From: Lysobacterales bacterium 66-474
Lineage (GTDB): Bacteria; Pseudomonadota; Gammaproteobacteria; Xanthomonadales; Rhodanobacteraceae
Direction of reading: 5' to 3'
Length of the DNA: 64,000 bases
Assembly: GCA_001899805.1 (NCBI GenBank)
Contig: MKWP01000015.1
Location: 248,001 to 312,000, forward strand
How positions within the stretch are numbered: the stretch's first letter is position 1; each line of letters opens with the position of its first letter. Positions 1-9,646 of the stretch are shown in pieces. A program made the position numbers and the translations under genes. The notes beneath the pieces were generated by a model. The model was not told the DNA's origin. It made no database searches and was given only the letters and a program-made list of their open reading frames with translations.

Positions 1-916
1 TTTTCATCGATTGTTTGGCGGCATCGCGGGTGCCATCGGGATCGCTCTTGCGACGCTCGAACCACTGCTCCACGGTCCAGCCCTGCGGCAGGTAGCCGTT
101 GACCGGATCGTGCGCGGAGGTCTGGTCGGTGACCGCATCCGGCTTCACGCTACGCTTCACCAGTTCCGGCAGCACGTCGGCGGCGTTGCCGAGCAGCGCA
201 ATGGATTTGGCTTCGCCGGCTTGCGTGTACTTCTCGATGCGTGCCAGCGCGTCGTCGAGGTCCTTGGCCTGCTCGTCGACGTAACCGGTCTTCAAACGGA
301 AATCGATGCGCGACTGCTGGCATTCGATCGCCAGCATGCACGCGCCAGCCATCACTGAAGCAAGCGGCTGCGCGCCGCCCATGCCGCCGAGGCCTGCCGT
401 CAAAATCCACTTGCCTCTCAGATTACCGCCGTAACTCTGCCGGCCCATCTCGACGAAGGTTTCGTAGGTGCCCTGCACGATGCCCTGCGAGCCGATGTAG
501 ATCCACGAGCCTGCCGTCATCTGCCCGTACATCATCAGGCCCTTGCGATCCAGTTCGTTGAAGTGTTCCCAGGTCGCCCAATGCGGCACCAGGTTGGAAT
601 TGGCGATCAGCACGCGCGGCGCGTCCAGATGCGTCTTGAACACGCCGACCGGTTTGCCCGACTGCACCAGCAGCGTTTCGTCGGGATTCAATTCGCGCAG
701 CGTCTTCAGGATGGCGTCGAAACATTCCCAGTTGCGCGCGGCGCGGCCGATGCCGCCGTACACCACCAGCTCCGCCGGGTTCTCCGCCACCTCGGGATCG
801 AGGTTGTGCTGGATCATCCGGTACGGCGCTTCGATCAGCCAGTTCTTGCAGGAAAGTTCGGTGCCGCGCGGCGGATGGATCACGCGTGCGGTGTCGATGC
901 GGGTGGGGGCGTTCAT
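1..916 (-). CDS. hutU: Urocanate hydratase, N-terminal 305 residues (runs off the left edge)
   Basis: Second enzyme of histidine degradation; it hydrates urocanate to imidazolone propionate in the cytoplasm using tightly bound NAD. About 305 of the family's roughly 555 residues are visible. Hallmarks are [11 protein letters not shown] near residue 53, the [17 protein letters not shown] block at 130-146 and the glycine-rich NAD-binding [10 protein letters not shown] at 175-184. The ATG at 916 fits the family's N-terminus. The gene diverges from the VOC gene. hutF and hutI lie 7-10 kb away, so the pathway is dispersed here; hutH and hutG are not in the window. The identification is very secure. 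Confidence 0.97.
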   Translation of the reverse strand, partial: MNAPTRIDTARVIHPPRGTELSCKNWLIEAPYRMIQHNLDPEVAENPAELVVYGGIGRAARNWECFDAILKTLRELNPDETLLVQSGKPVGVFKTHLDAPRVLIANSNLVPHWATWEHFNELDRKGLMMYGQMTAGSWIYIGSQGIVQGTYETFVEMGRQSYGGNLRGKWILTAGLGGMGGAQPLASVMAGACMLAIECQQSRIDFRLKTGYVDEQAKDLDDALARIEKYTQAGEAKSIALLGNAADVLPELVKRSVKPDAVTDQTSAHDPVNGYLPQGWTVEQWFERRKSDPDGTRDAAKQSMK

Positions 917-1055
917 GGGCATTCCAGCCGGAAAGAGACCCCGATTATGCGGCCGATCGGCGTTCCACGCACGCTTCGCCGAACCTCGCGGGCGTAGAAT
1001 CGTCGTGTTGTTTCGCAGACCGCATCTTCGTCCACCCTGCGCGCCGGGAGAACCC

Positions 1056-1424
1056 ATGTTTGACCACGTCGTGTTCGGCGTCAGCGACTATGCAGCGAGC
1101 AAGGCATTCTTCCTGAAGGCACTCGAACCGATCGGCATGGCCATCGTCTCGGAGGGACCGCTCGGCATCGAACTCAGCGCGGATGGCCAGTCCTCGTTGT
1201 GCCTCTTCCAGACCGCCGAGAAGCCCGCACATCTACACTTGGCATTCAGGGCCGAAAATCGCCAGCAAGTAGAGGCTTTCCACCGCGCGGCGCTGGAAGC
1301 GGGCGGGAAGGACAACGGCGCGCCCGGGCTGCGCCCGGCCTACAGCGGGAGATACTACGCGGCGTTCGTGATCGATCCCGACGGACACAACGTCGAAGTG
1401 GTTTATCACGAACCCGAGGATTAG
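1056..1424 (+). CDS. VOC-family (glyoxalase/bleomycin-resistance fold) protein
   Basis: A 122-residue single-domain VOC protein. It opens with [23 protein letters not shown], split here as the typical first beta-alpha unit, and ends with [13 protein letters not shown], the usual last strand carrying a metal-ligand Glu. Members are metal-dependent lyases, isomerases or dioxygenases, or metal-free binding proteins, and the sequence does not fix the substrate. The ATG at 1056 has GGGAG five bases upstream. It is a single-gene unit divergent from hutU. Calling it glyoxalase I would be over-specific. Confidence 0.85.
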   Translation: MFDHVVFGVSDYAASKAFFLKALEPIGMAIVSEGPLGIELSADGQSSLCLFQTAEKPAHLHLAFRAENRQQVEAFHRAALEAGGKDNGAPGLRPAYSGRYYAAFVIDPDGHNVEVVYHEPED

Positions 1425-1531
1425 CCAGGCATCACGCGCGACATGCCGTCAGACCCGGACACACCGGGAGGTTGGATGAAAGCCGAATACCGGCTGCAAA
1501 CGCATCCCGGCAACCCAAGGAGGTCGACGCC

Positions 1532-2017
1532 ATGTTCCTGTTGCCCGCACTCGTCGCCGTCGCGAGCCAAGCCACGACGGTGGCTGCATACCCCGACGGA
1601 TTCACTGCACGATGCACGGGCGGGAAGGAAACCAGCATCATTTTCCCGGGCTCCGACCCGGCGCACCCGATCCTGCGTCGGCAGGACCAGGGCGCGTACG
1701 CGGTCACGATCATGCGCACGCATGGCCGCTTCGAGATCGAGCTCCGCGGGATCGACTTCATGGTTGTGCAAGCCGAGAGCCGGGAATTCCATGTGCGCGC
1801 GCTCAAGGCCGAACCCGGCGACCTGGTGCTGTCCGTTGAAACCGACACATGGGGCCGTTCCCTTTCGGTCTATCACCTGCGCTACGCAGGCGATACAGGG
1901 GCCCTGACGGCAACGACTACCAATTACCGTGGACAAGGATCGGACGATACGACCTTGATGCTCATGGCCTGCAAGATCGGAACGCAATCTTCCACGCGAC
2001 ACACCCAAGGCACCTGA
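1532..2017 (+). CDS. Small exported protein of unknown function
   Basis: A 161-residue protein that I do not recognise. The first about 19 residues (MFLLPALVAVASQATTVAA) look like a signal peptide, so the mature protein is probably periplasmic. The rest is polar with alternating beta-type segments, two Cys residues (one early, one near the C-terminus) and no enzymatic motif. The start is well supported: AAGGAGG lies eight bases before the ATG. It ends two bases before the thiopurine methyltransferase start, so the two are probably co-transcribed. Confidence 0.7.
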   Translation: MFLLPALVAVASQATTVAAYPDGFTARCTGGKETSIIFPGSDPAHPILRRQDQGAYAVTIMRTHGRFEIELRGIDFMVVQAESREFHVRALKAEPGDLVLSVETDTWGRSLSVYHLRYAGDTGALTATTTNYRGQGSDDTTLMLMACKIGTQSSTRHTQGT

Positions 2018-2019
2018 AG

Positions 2020-2697
2020 ATGAACACCGAATACTGGCTGCAGCGCTGGCGCGAGGGCCGCACCGGCTGGCACCACGAGGACGTGATGCCGTTGCTTGAA
2101 AAACACTGGCCGACCTTGGCTGTGCCGCGCGATGCGCGTGTGCTGGTGCCGCTGTGCGGCAAATCGCTGGACATGCTGTGGCTGGCGTCGCAAGGCCAGC
2201 ACGTGGTGGGCGTGGATGTTTCGCCGATTGCAGTCGAGGCTTTTCTGGCCGAGAACCATTTGCACGCGCACACCCGCAACGCTTCGGACGGCACCCACTA
2301 CGAAGTCACCAATCCGCCCGATGGCGGCATCGAGATCATCAACGGCGATCTGTTCGCGCTTGCTCCCGCCGTGTTCGCGACTTGCTCGGCTTTCTATGAT
2401 CGTGCCGCAACCATCGCCTTTCCCGCCGCGATGCGCGAACGCATGGCCAGCGAGGTGTACGCGAAGCTGCCCGCCGACAGTCGCGGCCTGCTGATCACCC
2501 TCGACTATCCGCAAGGCCAGATGCAGGGACCGCCTTTCAGTGTGGACGAAGCCGAGGTATTTCGCCTGTTCGACGCGCAATGGAAGGTAGAGCGCCTTGA
2601 TCGTCGCGATATCCTGGCCTCGCAGCCATCATTCTCCGAACGGGGCGTGACGGCGCTGCATACCGCCGTTCATGCGCTGGCCCGGCGCGCCGAATGA
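2020..2697 (+). CDS. tpm: Thiopurine S-methyltransferase
   Basis: A 225-residue cytoplasmic SAM-dependent methyltransferase. The start MNTEYWLQRWREGRTGWH and the SAM-binding VLVPLCGKSLDMLWLA at about 41-56 are signatures of bacterial TPMT, whose usual length is about 218 residues. In other bacteria the enzyme methylates thiopurines and detoxifies selenium and tellurium oxyanions; the natural substrate here is unknown. It starts two bases after the preceding stop with AAGG about nine bases upstream, which suggests translational coupling. The gene is complete. Confidence 0.93.
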   Translation: MNTEYWLQRWREGRTGWHHEDVMPLLEKHWPTLAVPRDARVLVPLCGKSLDMLWLASQGQHVVGVDVSPIAVEAFLAENHLHAHTRNASDGTHYEVTNPPDGGIEIINGDLFALAPAVFATCSAFYDRAATIAFPAAMRERMASEVYAKLPADSRGLLITLDYPQGQMQGPPFSVDEAEVFRLFDAQWKVERLDRRDILASQPSFSERGVTALHTAVHALARRAE

Positions 2698-2728
2698 GCA
2701 CCCGGCCGGATCATTCCGCCCAAGCGCG

Positions 2729-4006
2729 TCACGGCATCGCGCCTTGCGACATCGGCGTCGGCAGCGTCGCGACGTTCTGCGGCAATGGCGGCAGGCGGTA
2801 CAGACCCAGCGCGACCAACAGTCCCAGCAACGTCATCGCGCCGACGAAACCCACCACGCCGTTCCAGCCGTGCGAGGCGTAGAACACGCCACCCCAAGCG
2901 CCGGCGATGCTGGACCCCATGTAGTAGCAGAACAGGTACAGCGACGATGCGTGCGCCTTGGCCGCGCCGGCGCGGCGCCCCACCCAGCTGCTGACGATGG
3001 AGTGGCCGCCGAAAAACCCGAACGTGATCGCCACCACGCCCGCCAATACCGCCCACAGCGAGTCGAGCATGGTCAGCAGCACGCCCGCAAGCATCAACGC
3101 GAATGCCGTCCACAACACCTTGCGCCGGCCCAGTTTGCCGGCAAGGTGTCCCATCCACGGCGAGCTGAATATCCCGACCAGGTAGATCGCGAAGATCGCC
3201 CCGACCACGGACTGGCTCAGGTTGAACGGTGGTGCCAGCAGGCGATAGCCGAGAAAGTTGTACACGGTGACGAACGCGCCGAGCAGCAGGAAGCCTTCCG
3301 CGAACAGCCACGGCAAGCCGCGGTCGTGGAAGATCACGCCGAGGCGCTGCTTCAATGCACCCCAGCGCAATGGCTGCGCCACGAAATGCCGCGACCGCGG
3401 CAGCAGGCGCCAGAACAGCAGCGCACACACGATGCCGAGCAAGGCAACGACAGCCACGCCCACGCGCCAGTTCGCGTAATCGGTCAGCACGCCGGTGATC
3501 AAGCGTCCGCTCATGCCGCCGATCGCGTTGCCGCTGATGTACAGGCCCATGCCGAGGCCGATCGAGGCGACGTCCATTTCCTCGGCGAGGTAAGTCATCG
3601 CGACCGCGGGCAAGCCGCTGAGCGACAAGCCGAGCAACGCGCGCACGACGAGGAACGACGTCCAGTTCGGCATCCACACCGATATCAACACCAGCAGCGC
3701 AGACGACACCAGCGAGCCCACCATGATCGGCTTGCGTCCCCACGCATCCGACACCGCGCCCGCGAACAACATGCCGAATGCCAGCACGCCGGTGGTCAAC
3801 GACAGCGACAACGCGCTGACGGCCTCGCCCACACCGTAATCGCGCGAAAATTCCGGCAGCAACGGTTGCACGCAGTACAGCAGACCGAAGGTCGCGAAGC
3901 CCGCCGCGAACAGCGCAAGGTTGATCCGCTTGAAGGCCGGCGTGCCGTGGTGCACGTAGCCGGAAGTTTCCGGCCCGCGCCGGGTCGATGTGCTGGCTTC
4001 AAGCAT
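2729..4006 (-). CDS. MFS transporter, YnfM-like drug/sugar exporter family
   Basis: A 425-residue inner-membrane protein with about 12 hydrophobic segments. Loop 2-3 carries the MFS signature (GAVSDAWGRKPIM, near residue 100) with a second copy (GHLAGKLGRRKVLW) at the start of the second half. The profile LLYCVQPLLPEFSRDYGV is typical of YnfM-like permeases, which export drugs or sugars by proton antiport. I chose the ATG at 4006 (MLEASTSTRR); a longer open frame to 4084 adds non-hydrophobic sequence without a ribosome site. It is convergent with tpm. The substrate cannot be predicted. Confidence 0.88.
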   Translation of the reverse strand: MLEASTSTRRGPETSGYVHHGTPAFKRINLALFAAGFATFGLLYCVQPLLPEFSRDYGVGEAVSALSLSLTTGVLAFGMLFAGAVSDAWGRKPIMVGSLVSSALLVLISVWMPNWTSFLVVRALLGLSLSGLPAVAMTYLAEEMDVASIGLGMGLYISGNAIGGMSGRLITGVLTDYANWRVGVAVVALLGIVCALLFWRLLPRSRHFVAQPLRWGALKQRLGVIFHDRGLPWLFAEGFLLLGAFVTVYNFLGYRLLAPPFNLSQSVVGAIFAIYLVGIFSSPWMGHLAGKLGRRKVLWTAFALMLAGVLLTMLDSLWAVLAGVVAITFGFFGGHSIVSSWVGRRAGAAKAHASSLYLFCYYMGSSIAGAWGGVFYASHGWNGVVGFVGAMTLLGLLVALGLYRLPPLPQNVATLPTPMSQGAMP

Positions 4007-4040
4007 CCGTGCATCATAGCGATGCGCGGAGCACCGAGGC

Positions 4041-4226
4041 TCAACGATAGCGATAACGCCAGTGGCCACCCATCCACACGCCACCGTACCAGTAGCCGGG
4101 CACCCATACCCGCACCGGCGCGACGGCGACGTACGCGGGGCGTGGCGGCGCCACCACGCAACCGCCCAACAGCAGGCTGCCGCCGACGACCATCATCGCC
4201 GTGCACAACATCGATCTGCCTTTCAT
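4041..4226 (-). CDS. Small lipoprotein with aromatic/glycine-rich YXWVPGYW tail
   Basis: A 61-residue protein with a lipoprotein signal: MKGRSMLCTAMM, a hydrophobic stretch and the lipobox LLGGC with the acylated Cys at about 23. The mature part is proline- and aromatic-rich (VWVPGYWYGGVWMGGHW), resembling short YXWXXGXW-repeat envelope proteins common in proteobacteria whose function is unknown. It is predicted to be anchored in the outer or inner membrane facing the periplasm. It sits alone between the MFS gene and an aldo/keto reductase. The start could also be the Met at residue 6. Confidence 0.7.
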   Translation of the reverse strand: MKGRSMLCTAMMVVGGSLLLGGCVVAPPRPAYVAVAPVRVWVPGYWYGGVWMGGHWRYRYR

Positions 4227-4312
4227 GCGTGCTCTCCACATGTGGACCTGCACGCAACAACGCAGCGTGACGCGCCCGCGTTGACCGGCGCGCCACGCAC
4301 ACATGGATTGGT

Positions 4313-5305
<993 letters not shown>

Positions 5306-5349
5306 CTGCAACTCCTTGGATGGTGTCGTTCAATGATCTCGTGGTGCGG

Positions 5350-6495
5350 TCAGGCGGCTGCCTTCGTGTCCGGTGCATAGACCGGCTGCGGCGCGGGTTC
5401 GTTCCACACCGGCCGGGCGTAACCGGCCGGCTTGTCGCCCACACCGACGCCGCCGTGGATGCCGACCTGGTGCGTGGGTTCGAAGAAGCTGTACGGAAAC
5501 TGTTGCGGCAACGCGGACACGTCATCGAGCCTGCCCAGTATTTCATCCGGCAACGGCTTGTCGAAGGCGCCGAGATTGTCCTCGAACTGTTCCAGTGTGC
5601 GCGCGCCGAGGATCACCGAGCCGATCGCCGGCTGCCGCGCTGTCCACTGGATCGCGACCTGCGGCATGGAGAGGCCGGTCGCCTTCGCGATCCTTTCGAC
5701 CTCCGCGACGATCGCGAAATTGCGCGGCGTGAACTTGTCTTCGAGCGCCGGGATCGCACCATCCTTGAACAGTTGCAGGCGCCCTTCCCCGCTGGCGTCG
5801 CCGCCTGTTTCGCCCGGACGGTATTTGCCCGACAACAGCCCCATCGCCAGCGGACTCCATGCGGTGATGCCGTAACCCAGTTCCTGCGCAAGCGGCACGA
5901 ACTCGCGTTCGATGTTGCGTTCGACCAGCGAGTACTGCAATTGCAGGTTGACCAGTTGATGCAGGCCGTGCGCCTGCGCCAGCGACTGGATGCGCGACGC
6001 GTACCACGCAGGCACGTCGGACAAGCCCGCATGGCGGATCTTGCCGGCGGCGACCAGATCGTCCAGTGTGCGGACGACTTCTTCGGCCGGCGTGACGCGA
6101 TCCCAGGTGTGCAACAGATACAAGTCGACGTAATCGGTCTTGAGGCGACGCAACGAACCTTCCAGCGCGCGCACGATGTTCTTGCGGCCGTTGCCGCCCG
6201 CGTTCGGATTGCCCGATTCGGCGTTGTAGGTGAACTTGGTGGTCAGCACCACGCGGTCGCGCACCCCGACGTCGGCGATGAATCCGCCCAGCAGGCTTTC
6301 GCTCTGGCCGCCGGTGTAGAGGTCGGCGGTGTCGATGAAATTGCCGCCGACGGCAAGGTAGCGATCGAACATCGCGCGCGAAACGCGCTCGTCGGCACCC
6401 CAGCCCCAATCCTTGCCGAAGGTCATGGTGCCGAGGGCAAGGCGGCTGACGCGCAGGCCTGAACGGCCGAGGGTGAAATACTGGTCGAGCGGCAT
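5350..6495 (-). CDS. Aldo/keto reductase (second of two), YajO-like
   Basis: A 381-residue NADP-linked oxidoreductase. The tetrad is Asp55, Tyr60 (DTADLY), Lys87 (TTKF) and His129 (LLHTWD). GSVILGARTLEQFEDNL matches the cofactor-binding C-terminal segment. AAGGA seven bases upstream supports the ATG at 6495. It ends 44 bases before the next aldo/keto reductase, so both are probably one transcript. A LysR-type regulator diverges from it across 103 bases, the classic arrangement in which the regulator controls the adjacent reductase genes. The C-terminal tail of about 40 residues after the barrel is longer than average. Confidence 0.92.
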   Translation of the reverse strand: MPLDQYFTLGRSGLRVSRLALGTMTFGKDWGWGADERVSRAMFDRYLAVGGNFIDTADLYTGGQSESLLGGFIADVGVRDRVVLTTKFTYNAESGNPNAGGNGRKNIVRALEGSLRRLKTDYVDLYLLHTWDRVTPAEEVVRTLDDLVAAGKIRHAGLSDVPAWYASRIQSLAQAHGLHQLVNLQLQYSLVERNIEREFVPLAQELGYGITAWSPLAMGLLSGKYRPGETGGDASGEGRLQLFKDGAIPALEDKFTPRNFAIVAEVERIAKATGLSMPQVAIQWTARQPAIGSVILGARTLEQFEDNLGAFDKPLPDEILGRLDDVSALPQQFPYSFFEPTHQVGIHGGVGVGDKPAGYARPVWNEPAPQPVYAPDTKAAA

Positions 6496-6598
6496 GTTCG
6501 ATTCCTTGCTGGATGGGCGGGATGGCGTGCAGTGTGCGCCTTGCGTTTCGCGTGAAAAATCCCGATCCTCTGCATGCACTTTCAAGCAGAACTGAATA

Positions 6599-7498
6599 AT
6601 GCCCCAGCACCACAGTCCCGCCCTGCGCGCCTTCGTGTCGATCGCGCACCACGGCAGCTTCACCCGCGCCGCCAGGGAACTCGACGTCACCGCCTCGGCG
6701 CTCAGCCAGATGCTGGCACAGTTCGAGCGTCAACTGGGCGTGCGCCTGTTGCAACGCACGACCCGTCGAGTCGGCCTGACCGAAGCCGGCCGCGAGTTCC
6801 TCGTGCGCATCGCGCCGGCAATGACCGTCATCGACGACGCCGTGGAAAGCGCGCGCCAGCATGGCGAACGTCCGGCCGGGAACCTGCGCATCACGGTGGC
6901 GATGGGCACGCTGCTGGCACCGGTTCTCGCGGAATTCCTGGCCGCCTATCCGCAGATCACGCTGGAGGTCAGCGTCAACACCGCGCTCACCGATCTGGTC
7001 GCGCAAGGTTTCGACGCCGGCATCCGGTTGGGCGAGCGCCTCGAAAAAGACATGATCGCGATCCCGCTTGGCGGACCGATGCGTTCGGCGGTGGTGGGTT
7101 CGCCGGCGTACTTCGCGCGGCACGGGAAACCGAAGCACCCGCGCGAACTGTCGCAGCACGATTGCATCCGCTTCCGCTTCGCCAGCGGCGGCCTGTACCA
7201 CTGGGAATTCGCACACCCTTCCGGCAAGGAACGCGGGCGCTGGTTCGAGATCGAAGTGAGCGGCAACCTGATCGTCAACGACAACGCACTTGCCACCGGC
7301 GCGGCACGTGACGGCGCCGGCCTGACGCACCTGCCGGTCACCGCGGTGCAGGCCGACATTGACGCGGGGCGGCTGGAAAGCGTGCTGGAACGCTGGCTCC
7401 CGCCCTACGACGGCCTTTACCTGTATTACCCGTGCCGCTACCAGATGCCGCCCAAGCTGCGCGTGTTCGTCGATTTCCTGAAACAACGCTTCGACTGA
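6599..7498 (+). CDS. LysR-family transcriptional regulator
   Basis: A 299-residue regulator. Residues 1-60 form the winged helix-turn-helix (FVSIAHHGSFTRAARELDVTASALSQMLAQFE, split: recognition part TASALSQML). Residues 90-290 are the periplasmic-binding-like effector domain, with the VSVNTALTDLVAQGFDAGIRLG segment typical of the DsdC/GcvA-like CrgA subgroup. It diverges from two aldo/keto reductase genes, so it most likely controls them and itself from the shared 103-base intergenic region. The inducer is unknown. The start ATG fits the domain boundary, although the ribosome site is weak. Confidence 0.92.
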   Translation: MPQHHSPALRAFVSIAHHGSFTRAARELDVTASALSQMLAQFERQLGVRLLQRTTRRVGLTEAGREFLVRIAPAMTVIDDAVESARQHGERPAGNLRITVAMGTLLAPVLAEFLAAYPQITLEVSVNTALTDLVAQGFDAGIRLGERLEKDMIAIPLGGPMRSAVVGSPAYFARHGKPKHPRELSQHDCIRFRFASGGLYHWEFAHPSGKERGRWFEIEVSGNLIVNDNALATGAARDGAGLTHLPVTAVQADIDAGRLESVLERWLPPYDGLYLYYPCRYQMPPKLRVFVDFLKQRFD

Positions 7499-7678
7499 AC
7501 GCCGCGCGCGTCAACGCATCGCCGGCCCGCGCGTTGAATGGAGGACACATCCCGTTCGCGGCGGTCGAGAGAACCGACTGGCGCCTGTACCGCTTGTTTC
7601 GGCCGCGAGCCGATTGCCATCGCCCCGCCGCAGCCAGCCGTTGTCCCATCGACGGCATCCACCCGCAGGAGTATCCCG

Positions 7679-8191
7679 ATGCGCAAGACCTTCCTCGTTT
7701 CAGCCATCTTCGCCGCAGCCATCGGTTGCGCACCGCTCACGGCCACCATCGCGCAGGGCGCCCCCGGTGCCGGCTGGCACGGACACCACGGCATGGCGAT
7801 GGGCAGCCACATGTACGACAAGCTCAACCTGACCGATGCACAACGCGACCAGATCAAGCAACTGACGCAGCAAAGTTTCTCGCAGGCGAAATCGCAGAGG
7901 CAGACGCTGCGCGAGGCACGCCAAGCGTACGAGTCGGCGGTGCCCGGCAGCGCGGACTACCAGACCGCCGCCGGCAAACTGGGCGAGGCGGAAGCGGATG
8001 CCGCGCGTGCGCGCGTGGCCCGGCAGGCCGACCTGCGCGCGCAGATCCATCAGGTACTGACGCCCGCGCAAAGGGACGAGCTCGTGCAGATCCGGCAACA
8101 ACGCCAGGCGCGCATGCAGCAGTGGAAGGAATCCCGGCAGCAGAACCCGTCGCCGCCGTCCGCGTCATCTTCCGCGCCGTCGGTGCAATGA
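7679..8191 (+). CDS. Spy/CpxP-like periplasmic protein with LTxxQ motifs
   Basis: A 170-residue protein with a signal peptide of about 25 residues and a His/Met-rich N-terminus (GWHGHHGMAMGSHM). Two LTXXQ motifs, LTDAQ at 51-55 and LTPAQ at 127-131, flank a helical, charged region, as in Spy and CpxP. Those proteins are ATP-independent periplasmic chaperones or envelope-stress sensors; the His/Met cluster could also bind metal. The C-terminus is a Ser/Pro/Gln tail of low complexity. AGGAG seven bases before the ATG supports the start. It appears monocistronic and is convergent with hutF. Confidence 0.82.
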   Translation: MRKTFLVSAIFAAAIGCAPLTATIAQGAPGAGWHGHHGMAMGSHMYDKLNLTDAQRDQIKQLTQQSFSQAKSQRQTLREARQAYESAVPGSADYQTAAGKLGEAEADAARARVARQADLRAQIHQVLTPAQRDELVQIRQQRQARMQQWKESRQQNPSPPSASSSAPSVQ

Positions 8192-8205
8192 CGCGGCACC
8201 GGTGG

Positions 8206-8232
8206 TCGCCGTCATCCATGCGCTGACGGCGA
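8206..8232. terminator. Stem-loop between two convergent genes
   Basis: TCGCCGTCA pairs perfectly with TGACGGCGA around a nine-base loop. It lies between the stops of the Spy-like gene and hutF, the place for a bidirectional terminator. There is no T-run, so it may instead only protect transcript ends. Confidence 0.4.
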
Positions 8233-8242
8233 TCGCAGGCTT

Positions 8243-9556
8243 TCAGGCCGCCGAAGCCAGTTGCCCGAGCGTCGCGCGGTAACGCGCGGCGATGCGCGGT
8301 TCGTCGCGGTGGCGGAAATCGCGCACCACCCATTCGCCGCCCGCCAGCACGTCGCGCACCAGCGGCACGTTCCCGGCGAACAGGAAGGTGTCGATCACGC
8401 TGGCCTCATTGCGCGCGGCGAGCAACGGCGAAGCATCGTCCAGCACGATGCAATCCGCGCCCGCACCGTCAGGGGCAAGGCCCGCGGCGCGCCGGCCACC
8501 CGACAACGCCGCGCCCCACAACATTTCGCCGACGCTGTCGCCGGGCCTGCGCGCCGCAATGTTGCGATGCCGCGTGACCAGACGCTGGCCGTACTCCAGC
8601 CAGCGCAACTCCTCGACCGGCGACACCGAAATGTGCGAATCGGAACCGATGCCGAGCGCGCCTTTCGCGTCGAGGTAGGCCGCCAGCGGAAACAGGCCGT
8701 CGCCGAGATTGGCCTCGGTGGTCGGACACAACCCGGCGACCGCGCCGGATTGCGCGATCGCGCGCATTTCCGCAGTGTCCAGGTGCGTCGCGTGCACGAG
8801 GCACCAGCGCGCATCGACCCCGGCATGATCGAACAACCATTGCACGGGACGCGCATTGCGGACGGCAAGGCAATCCTGCACCTCGCCGATCTGCTCGGCG
8901 ACGTGGATATGGATCGGGCGGCCTTGCGCCAGTGGCGACACCAACACCTCGCGCATCGCGTCTTCCGGCACCGCGCGCAGCGAATGCAGCGCGATGCCGA
9001 CGCGCAAGCGCGGTGATGCAAACGCGGCGAGTGATTCCAGCAGGCGCAGATACGCCTCAACCGTCAATCCGAAACGCCGCTGGCGCTCGGACAAGGGCCG
9101 CCCGTCGAAACCGCCGGTCATGTACAGCACCGGCAGCAGGGTCAGCCCGATACCCGTCTCGCGCGCAGCCTCCACGATGGCCTTCGACATCGCCGCAGGG
9201 TCGGCGTACGGCTTCCCGTCGGGTGCGTTGTGCAGGTAATGGAATTCGCAAACGTGGGTGTAGCCGGCCTTCAACATCTCGACGTACAACTGCGCCGCGA
9301 TCGCCTGCAGTTCGTCCGGACCGACGCGCGAGGCGAACGCATACATCGCCTCGCGCCAGGTCCAGAACGAGTCGTCACCCGGTCCGCGCCTTTCGGCAAG
9401 GCCCGCCATCGCGCGCTGGAAGGCGTGCGAGTGCAGGTTCGGCATCCCCGGCAGCGCGAAACGCGCGCGCGCTTCGCCCACGTCACGGATTGCCACGTCG
9501 CGTTTCCAGCCCTGCGGCGTCCACGCGTGTTCGATACGCAACTCGCCTGCCGGCAC
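8243..9556 (-). CDS. hutF: Formimidoylglutamate deiminase
   Basis: Amidohydrolase of 437 residues that converts N-formimidoyl-glutamate to N-formylglutamate and ammonia, the step defining the five-enzyme histidine pathway that ends with HutG-type amidohydrolase. Metal ligands are visible: HSHAFQRAMAG (His42 and His44), HIHVAEQ near 216, HATHL near 253 and the Asp of GSDSH near 305. The start is a GTG at 9556: an in-frame TGA lies seven codons upstream, and GGGAG sits five bases before it. It diverges from hutI across about 90 bases, a likely shared control region. Confidence 0.95.
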   Translation of the reverse strand: MPAGELRIEHAWTPQGWKRDVAIRDVGEARARFALPGMPNLHSHAFQRAMAGLAERRGPGDDSFWTWREAMYAFASRVGPDELQAIAAQLYVEMLKAGYTHVCEFHYLHNAPDGKPYADPAAMSKAIVEAARETGIGLTLLPVLYMTGGFDGRPLSERQRRFGLTVEAYLRLLESLAAFASPRLRVGIALHSLRAVPEDAMREVLVSPLAQGRPIHIHVAEQIGEVQDCLAVRNARPVQWLFDHAGVDARWCLVHATHLDTAEMRAIAQSGAVAGLCPTTEANLGDGLFPLAAYLDAKGALGIGSDSHISVSPVEELRWLEYGQRLVTRHRNIAARRPGDSVGEMLWGAALSGGRRAAGLAPDGAGADCIVLDDASPLLAARNEASVIDTFLFAGNVPLVRDVLAGGEWVVRDFRHRDEPRIAARYRATLGQLASAA

Positions 9557-9646
9557 ATCGACTCCCGCGCCCCGTCACGGCGGCACTGTTAGGATGCAGC
9601 CATTGTGACATGCAGGCGTGACCGCCTGCAGCACGCGACAGCCGCC